From positions 1 to 64,000 of the forward strand of contig NZ_MBTA01000027.1 in assembly GCF_003609575.1 (NCBI RefSeq): a stretch of DNA of 64,000 bases, written 5' to 3'. This document shows positions 59,550 to 64,000 of this stretch, piece by piece. Every line of letters starts with the position of its first letter. Within the stretch, counting starts at the first letter, position 1. A program made the translations under genes and the position numbers. This DNA comes from Pelobium manganitolerans. GTDB taxonomy: Bacteria > Bacteroidota > Bacteroidia > Sphingobacteriales > Sphingobacteriaceae. Below the pieces are notes generated by a model. That model was not told where the DNA came from. It worked only from the letters and a program-made list of their open reading frames with translations, and searched no databases.

Positions 59550-60794
59550 ATGTACCTTTTGCGTTATATAATTTATTTCACTTTAAGCTTTTTTATAGTG
59601 TTTGGCAACGCACAGGCAAAAACCATTGTGGTTAAATCTGGCGCAAAACCGCAAAGCTTAAAAGAAGCTATCGCGATGGCGCAAAACGGTGATACCATTG
59701 TGGTACAAAAAGGGATATACGCATCGCACAATACGGTGGTAAATAAATCGCTAACCATTTTAGGCAAAAACCGCCCCGTTTTGGATGCCCAATTTAAAGA
59801 CGAGGTGTTAACCGTTACCGCCAGCAATGTTAAAATAGAGGGCTTCCTGTTACGCAACTCTAAAACTGGCGATTTGCGCGATTATGCAGGTCTACGAATT
59901 TTTGGAGCAAGCAACGTACACGTGAACGATAATATACTGGAAAATAATTTTTTCGGTATTTACATTTCAGATTCGCATCGCGTAAGCGTAACCAACAACA
60001 AAGTTACCGGCAACAATAACCGCAGGCAAGCTGGCAACGGCATTCAGGCTTGGAAATCAGATCACATTACCATTACCGGCAACCAGGTTACTGCACACCG
60101 GGACGGTATTTATTTCGAGTTTGTGCAAAACTCGCACATCAAAGACAATAGCAGCGAAAAAAACCTGCGTTATGGCCTGCACTTTATGTTTTCTAACGAT
60201 AACAGCTACATCCACAACCAATTTAAAAACAACCAAGCGGGTGTGGCCGTAATGTACTCTAAACGTATAAAAATGCAGTACAACCAGTTTAACGAAAACT
60301 GGGGAAGTTCTATTTACGGCTTGTTGCTGAAAGAGATTTTAGACAGCCAAATTGCGCACAACACGTTTTACAAAAATACTTCGGCTATTTTTATGGAAAG
60401 CTGCAACCGCAACAAAATTTATTCTAACAGTTTCTCTAACAATGGATTGGCACTTAGGGTATTATCAAACTGCCAAGACAATAATTTTACCTTAAACAAT
60501 TTTAAAGGAAACACTTTTGACGTAACCACCAACGGCGATTTGTTGGAAAATCATTTTGCCCATAACTATTGGGATAAATATGAGGGTTACGATTTGAATA
60601 AAGACGGCATTGGTGATGTTCCTTTTAGGCCGGTAAGCCTGTACGCGCAAATAATGGAGCGCATTCCCCAGAGTGTAATTTTAATGCGCAGCTTTATTGT
60701 TAACCTTTTGGATAAAGTGGAACGCTCTATCCCATCTATCACGCCTTTATCTGTAAAAGATGATAGCCCACAAATGAAACCATGGAAAATATAA
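59550..60794 (+). CDS. nosD: NosD periplasmic copper-maturation protein
   Basis: The 414-residue protein (ATG 59550; an upstream TTG at 59511 lies inside nosL) starts with a signal peptide (YIIYFTLSFFIVFGNAQA) and then forms a right-handed parallel beta-helix (CASH domain) of repeats such as NNFFGIYISDSHRVSVTNN, NRIK-like turns and FMESCNRNKIYSNSF. NosD works with the ABC transporter NosFY to supply sulphur/copper for the CuZ site. Its 3' end overlaps nosF by 13 bp, so the two are translationally coupled. Confidence 0.94.
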   Translation: MYLLRYIIYFTLSFFIVFGNAQAKTIVVKSGAKPQSLKEAIAMAQNGDTIVVQKGIYASHNTVVNKSLTILGKNRPVLDAQFKDEVLTVTASNVKIEGFLLRNSKTGDLRDYAGLRIFGASNVHVNDNILENNFFGIYISDSHRVSVTNNKVTGNNNRRQAGNGIQAWKSDHITITGNQVTAHRDGIYFEFVQNSHIKDNSSEKNLRYGLHFMFSNDNSYIHNQFKNNQAGVAVMYSKRIKMQYNQFNENWGSSIYGLLLKEILDSQIAHNTFYKNTSAIFMESCNRNKIYSNSFSNNGLALRVLSNCQDNNFTLNNFKGNTFDVTTNGDLLENHFAHNYWDKYEGYDLNKDGIGDVPFRPVSLYAQIMERIPQSVILMRSFIVNLLDKVERSIPSITPLSVKDDSPQMKPWKI

Positions 60795-61498
60795 TAGAAG
60801 TAAAACAGCTCAAAAAATCTTTCGGCAAACTGCAAGTGCTTAAAGAAGTAAACTGCAGCTTTGGACAAGGGGGCATTGTGGGCATTTTAGGTCCAAATGC
60901 ATCGGGCAAAACTACGCTCATCAAATCTATTTTAGGGATGGTAATCCCAGATGCAGGCGAAGTTTATTTCGGCGGAAAACCGGTTGCACGCTCTTTTGAT
61001 TACAAAAAACAGATTGGTTATATGCCACAAATTGGCCGCTACCCAGACAATATGAAAATTGGTGAGCTGTTTAAAATGATGAAAGATTTACGCAACGTAC
61101 ACGATAATCTGGACACCGATCTGATTAGCGCCTATGGCTTAGATGCCATGTACGATAAAGCCATGCGCACGTTAAGTGGCGGAACGCGCCAAAAAGTGAG
61201 CGCCGCTTTGGCTTGTTTGTTTAATCCAAAGGTTTTGATTTTGGACGAGCCTACTGCTGGTTTAGATCCTTTAGCTGCTGAAATTTTGAAAGATAAAATA
61301 CACGCCGAGAAAGCAAAAGGAAAGTTGATTTTGATCACATCGCATATTTTAACCGAGGTGGACGAGCTGGCAGATGATATTATGTATTTATTTGAAGGCA
61401 ACATCAAATTCCACAAGCCATTATCGGCATTAAAAGCCGAGGCTGGCGAACAAAAACTGGGTAAAGCACTTACAAAAATCCTGACTCAAAATGTTTAA
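60782..61498 (+). CDS. nosF: NosF ABC-transporter ATPase
   Basis: The 238-residue cytoplasmic ATPase has Walker A GPNASGKTTLIKS (about 37), the Q-loop (GYMPQIGRYPDNM), signature LSGGTRQKVSAALA, Walker B LILDEPTAGLDP and the switch HILTEVDELADDIM. With NosY and NosD it forms the maturation transporter for CuZ. It overlaps nosD by 13 bp and nosY by 8 bp. Confidence 0.95.
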   Translation: MENIIEVKQLKKSFGKLQVLKEVNCSFGQGGIVGILGPNASGKTTLIKSILGMVIPDAGEVYFGGKPVARSFDYKKQIGYMPQIGRYPDNMKIGELFKMMKDLRNVHDNLDTDLISAYGLDAMYDKAMRTLSGGTRQKVSAALACLFNPKVLILDEPTAGLDPLAAEILKDKIHAEKAKGKLILITSHILTEVDELADDIMYLFEGNIKFHKPLSALKAEAGEQKLGKALTKILTQNV

Positions 61499-62258
61499 AA
61501 TAGCAAAATATATCGCACTAGATATCATCAAAAGTAAAGTGGTGATGGCTTATACGCTGTTGCTGATGGCTATTTGTATCAGCGTTTTTTTAACAGATGC
61601 CGATGTGACCAAAGGTTTGGTAAGCATTACCACCATCATGCTCATTATTGTGCCTTTAGTAAGCGTGGTGTACGCCACAACCTATTATTTTAATGCTGCA
61701 GAATTCACCGAGCTGCTGGTATCGCAACCTATAAGCCGTAAAAATATTTTGCTGGGCAAGTATATAGGCATAAGCAGTTCTATTTTGAGTGCTTTTTTAA
61801 TTGGAGTGGGCGTACCGGTGCTATTGTTCGCATTTGGTAGCACAGGTATCATCCTTATTTTAACCGGCAGCTTGTTAACGCTTTGCTTTATTTCGCTAGC
61901 ATTTTTAGCTTCTGTTGCCATGCGCGATAAAGCTAAAGGAATTGGCTTAGCGCTGATGATTTGGTTTTATTGCTCCATTATTTTTGACGGTTTGGTGCTG
62001 GTGTTTTTATACGCTTTAAGCGATTATCCGCTAGAAAAAGTTTTAATTGCCATTACTGCTTTTAACCCGATAGACCTTGCGCGTATCTTGGTACTGCTAC
62101 AACTGGATATTGCCGCTTTAATGGGTTATACCGGCGCATTGTTCCAAGATTTCTTTGGCAGCGGTTTCGGTATAGTCTTCAGTTTTGGGTTGTTAATGGT
62201 TTGGTTTGTGGTGCCGTTGATCATCTCGCTTAGGGTTTTCAGAAAAAAAGATTTATAA
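61491..62258 (+). CDS. nosY: NosY ABC-transporter permease
   Basis: The 255-residue inner-membrane protein has six hydrophobic segments (for example VVMAYTLLLMAICISVFL, ITTIMLIIVPLVSVVYATTYYF, LSAFLIGVGVPVLLFAFG, ILVLLQLDIAALMGYTGAL, FGLLMVWFVVPLIISL) and ELLVSQPISRKNILLGKYIG, a typical ABC-2/NosY motif. It is the permease of the NosFY transporter. Its start overlaps nosF by 8 bp. Confidence 0.94.
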   Translation: MFKIAKYIALDIIKSKVVMAYTLLLMAICISVFLTDADVTKGLVSITTIMLIIVPLVSVVYATTYYFNAAEFTELLVSQPISRKNILLGKYIGISSSILSAFLIGVGVPVLLFAFGSTGIILILTGSLLTLCFISLAFLASVAMRDKAKGIGLALMIWFYCSIIFDGLVLVFLYALSDYPLEKVLIAITAFNPIDLARILVLLQLDIAALMGYTGALFQDFFGSGFGIVFSFGLLMVWFVVPLIISLRVFRKKDL

Positions 62259-62285
62259 AAAAGCATTCGAATTGCCCGCTATAAA

Positions 62286-62657
62286 ATGAAGAAGGGAATC
62301 GCCATATTAATTTTAATTGGACTCGCTTTCCAAGTGATGGCCCAGTTTGGCGCATTCCTTTATTTTGAGGTAAACCGAGATTATATTGCAAAAAACGAAT
62401 GTGAGAACATTGCCAAACCACAAATGCACTGCGATGGCCAATGCGTTTTAAGCAAGCTATTGAAAAAAACAGATCAGGAAAAAGAAAACAAAAAAGCTTT
62501 CAACACTCGGGTTTTAGATGCCTTCGTGCATGCAGATCTAGCTTTTGAGTTTGAAAACGTTTATTTTGAGATGGAAGTTCCAAATTTCTTTTTCAAAAAT
62601 CCACATATTCAAGAGACACCTACTTCCATTTTTCATCCCCCGCCCGCTAATAGCTAA
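62286..62657 (+). CDS. Small membrane-anchored CxxxC protein in the nos cluster
   Basis: The 123-residue protein has one N-terminal hydrophobic stretch (KKGIAILILIGLAFQVMAQFGAFLYF) and then an external part with HCDGQCVLSKLLKKTD (three cysteines: one in KNECENIA, two in CDGQC) and an acidic middle. The final third (VYFEMEVPNFFF, PPPANS) has no obvious role. Similar proteins follow nos or copper clusters in Bacteroidota; I do not recognise a named family. The cysteines, Met and His hint at metal binding or redox transfer, which is inference. Confidence 0.65.
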   Translation: MKKGIAILILIGLAFQVMAQFGAFLYFEVNRDYIAKNECENIAKPQMHCDGQCVLSKLLKKTDQEKENKKAFNTRVLDAFVHADLAFEFENVYFEMEVPNFFFKNPHIQETPTSIFHPPPANS

Positions 62658-62680
62658 AAGATTGCTTTGTTATAAAAAAG

Positions 62681-62720
62681 AAGTTTAAGCTGCCAGACTT
62701 AATATTTAGGACTTAAACTT
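62681..62720 (+). terminator. Inverted repeat after the nos operon
   Basis: Arms AAGTTTAAG (62681-62689) and CTTAAACTT (62712-62720) are perfect complements, but no T-run follows, so termination is uncertain. No gene is seen from here to 62925; short TACTCAA repeats lie at 62896-62917. Confidence 0.4.
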
Positions 62721-62895
62721 ATTACTCAACACAACTTGTTCAGCAGTTGTAAGTCTTACGGTTTTCATAGCTTTTTACCATCGTAGAATTTATAAATGTT
62801 GGCTTGTAAGCAATAGGTATGTATTATAACCCGGCTTTCTTATACACCCCAAAATATGCTTAGTGCAACCGAAGCAAAGCAATTTGCGCTAAGCT

Positions 62896-62918
62896 CTCAA
62901 TACTCAATACTCAATACT
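62896..62918. repeat. TACTCAA tandem repeat
   Basis: CTCTCAA followed by TACTCAATACTCAATACT, three units of a 7-bp repeat, directly upstream of the Met-rich lipoprotein gene. Variation in copy number could alter the spacing to its promoter; this is conjecture. Confidence 0.6.
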
Positions 62919-62924
62919 AAAATC

Positions 62925-63737
62925 ATGAAAAACTTCTTCAAATATATCGCAATAAGCGCCGTAGCTTTCACACTCGCATCTTGCAGTAAAGACAATGAAA
63001 CTTTACCTTTTAACAGCAACAAAATCAAAATTGGTGAGGCCTACGCCATTGGTGCAGCCACTAAAATACAGCTTTGGGCCGATGCCGGTTTAGAAACTGG
63101 TTACAACAAATTATACCTAAGCGCAATAGATTCGGTAAGTGGTCAAGCCAAAACCGATGTCAACTTCAATATTTTGCCCATGATGACGATGACCATGAGC
63201 GGTGGTATGAAAATGCAGCACTCCTGCCCTTTTGAGCAAGCAAACGCAAGTGCAAAAAAAGACGGTTTAACTCCCGCCGCAGCGGTTTTTAGCATGCCTA
63301 CAACAGATTCTGGCTTTTGGGAAATGGAAGTTACTATCAACAACAAAAAGGCAGTAATCCCTTTTAGCGTAAAAGAGCCTAAACAATCGCGCTTGCTTAT
63401 GGTAAAATCTACGGCAGACAACAGCAACTATTTGGTTGCATTAATCCCAAACGCCACCTACAAAATCGGGGTTAATGATTTTGAACTTTTTGTCACCAAA
63501 AAAATTAACGGTATGACTTACACCCCGGCTGATGATTTAAAATTATCGATAGAACCAGAAATGCCAGACATGGGCCACGGATCACCTAACAATGTAAATC
63601 CGGCTTTAACCAGCAATGGTCATTACAAAGGGAAAGTCAATTTCACCATGTCTGGCTATTGGAAAGTCAACCTCCAAATTAAAAACGCTAGTGGAGTGGC
63701 TATCGCCGAAGATACCGCGTTCAACATTACCTTCTAA
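62925..63737 (+). CDS. Met-rich lipoprotein with YtkA/FixH-like C-terminal domain
   Basis: The 270-residue protein (ATG 62925; a longer frame from 62856 would bury the signal) has a lipobox (FTLASC, C20). Residues about 85-110 contain MMTMTMSGGMKMQHSCPFEQ, a Met/His/Cys-rich patch typical of Cu(I)-binding proteins. The C-terminal part (YKGKVNFTMSGYWKVNLQIKNASG) matches the YtkA/FixH-like immunoglobulin-type fold. With the TonB receptor gene 13 bp later it probably forms a copper-acquisition pair that feeds NosZ maturation; this is inference from context. Confidence 0.78.
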   Translation: MKNFFKYIAISAVAFTLASCSKDNETLPFNSNKIKIGEAYAIGAATKIQLWADAGLETGYNKLYLSAIDSVSGQAKTDVNFNILPMMTMTMSGGMKMQHSCPFEQANASAKKDGLTPAAAVFSMPTTDSGFWEMEVTINNKKAVIPFSVKEPKQSRLLMVKSTADNSNYLVALIPNATYKIGVNDFELFVTKKINGMTYTPADDLKLSIEPEMPDMGHGSPNNVNPALTSNGHYKGKVNFTMSGYWKVNLQIKNASGVAIAEDTAFNITF

Positions 63738-63750
63738 AAAACATTTTGCC

Positions 63751-64000
63751 ATGGCAATTTTAAAAATCACCATTTTAAGCATCGGTATCAGCCTTGGCGC
63801 TGTTGCCGCTGTAATGGCGCAAGCCTGTTGCCCAACCGATAGCGTATTTAAACATTGCGATTTGCAAGAAGTTGTGGTAACCGAAAAACTAAATGACAAT
63901 AACGCTTTATTAAAGTTTTATAAAAGCCACAAAACCTCTGCTACCGAAGATGTTTTAAGCCGTTTGGCGGCGGTAAATTTGATACGCCGTGGCAACTATG
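63751..64000 (+). CDS. TonB-dependent receptor (partial)
   Basis: Only the first 83 codons are in the window. A signal peptide (LSIGISLGAVAAVMAQA) is followed by CCPTDSVFKHCDLQEVVVTEK, where LQEVVVTEK is the start of the TonB box/plug region, then ATEDVLSRLAAVNLIRRGNY, the plug signature. In this position, after the Met-rich lipoprotein and the nos genes, a copper receptor of the OprC/NosA type is likely. The C-terminal barrel is outside the window, so substrate and length cannot be judged. Confidence 0.88.
   Translation, partial: MAILKITILSIGISLGAVAAVMAQACCPTDSVFKHCDLQEVVVTEKLNDNNALLKFYKSHKTSATEDVLSRLAAVNLIRRGNY

Overview
The window looks like a Bacteroidota chromosome, most likely a Sphingobacteriaceae member (Pedobacter or Mucilaginibacter type). 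The grounds are families typical of that phylum (RteC, a DUF4099/DUF3945-type conjugative-element protein, DUF3347, DUF4296, PG_1098-type methyltransferase), promoters with a TTTG-containing -7 element instead of sigma70-like boxes, and almost no Shine-Dalgarno sequences. The genus is inference. No rRNA, tRNA or CRISPR array was recognised.

Region 1 (1-28.1 kb) is part of an integrative conjugative element with a metal-resistance cargo. At the left edge are a truncated DUF4099/DUF3945-type protein, two small helix-turn-helix proteins and an RteC homologue, all on the minus strand. The cargo follows: an AraC regulator with an N-terminal HMA domain, a Cu P1B-ATPase, a CDF exporter, a His-rich lipoprotein, a Cys-rich copper-storage protein, an azurin lipoprotein, an HMA peptide, two more AraC regulators (one with HMA), a PaaE-type flavin/2Fe-2S reductase, an RND efflux trio, a nucleotide-cyclase-like DUF2652 protein, a Fur-family regulator, an orphan P-type ATPase N-domain, a His-rich Zn/Cd-type P1B-ATPase, 4-hydroxyphenylpyruvate dioxygenase, two more HMA peptides, a DUF3347 protein and a multicopper oxidase with a CopB-like barrel tail. 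A second RteC homologue closes the block. No integrase or att site was found, so the exact end is unknown.

The main discovery candidate is regulatory. Ten promoters in region 1 share one rigid layout: AGTAAA, a TCACAA-like half-site, 15 bp, a second TCACAA-like half-site (21-bp period), exactly 26 bp, then the TTTG of the -7 element. An eleventh site stands tandem upstream of one of them. They precede copA, the CDF gene, the Cys-rich protein, azurin, all three HMA peptides, the second HMA-AraC gene, the RND operon and the Fur gene. A 21-bp direct repeat abutting the promoter is what a class-II AraC activator would use, and the element encodes AraC proteins whose sensor is a copper-chaperone-like HMA domain. 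I propose a self-contained metal-sensing regulon. A second shared promoter sequence precedes the orphan N-domain gene and the Zn/Cd ATPase gene.

Region 2 (28.4-54 kb) is ordinary chromosome: a frameshifted low-affinity iron permease gene, mutS2, a YggS-type PLP protein, an acetyltransferase, aspartate kinase, a PG_1098-like methyltransferase, a cold-shock protein, 1-Cys peroxiredoxin, a HigBA toxin-antitoxin pair, SlyD, a YyaL-like protein, a chromosomal DUF3347 protein, clpC, ettA, class II aldolase, accD and topA. Palindromic and tandem repeats lie between genes.

Region 3 (54.1-64 kb) starts with an ArsR/SRPBCC/DoxX/YdeI operon. It continues with a clade II type nitrous-oxide reductase cluster: cytochrome c lipoprotein, Sec-type lipoprotein NosZ, a membrane protein, NosL, NosD, NosF, NosY, a small CDGQC protein, a YtkA/FixH-like Met-rich lipoprotein and the start of a TonB-dependent receptor. 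NosZ needs copper, so both ends of the window deal with copper: detoxification on the element, metalloenzyme assembly on the chromosome.
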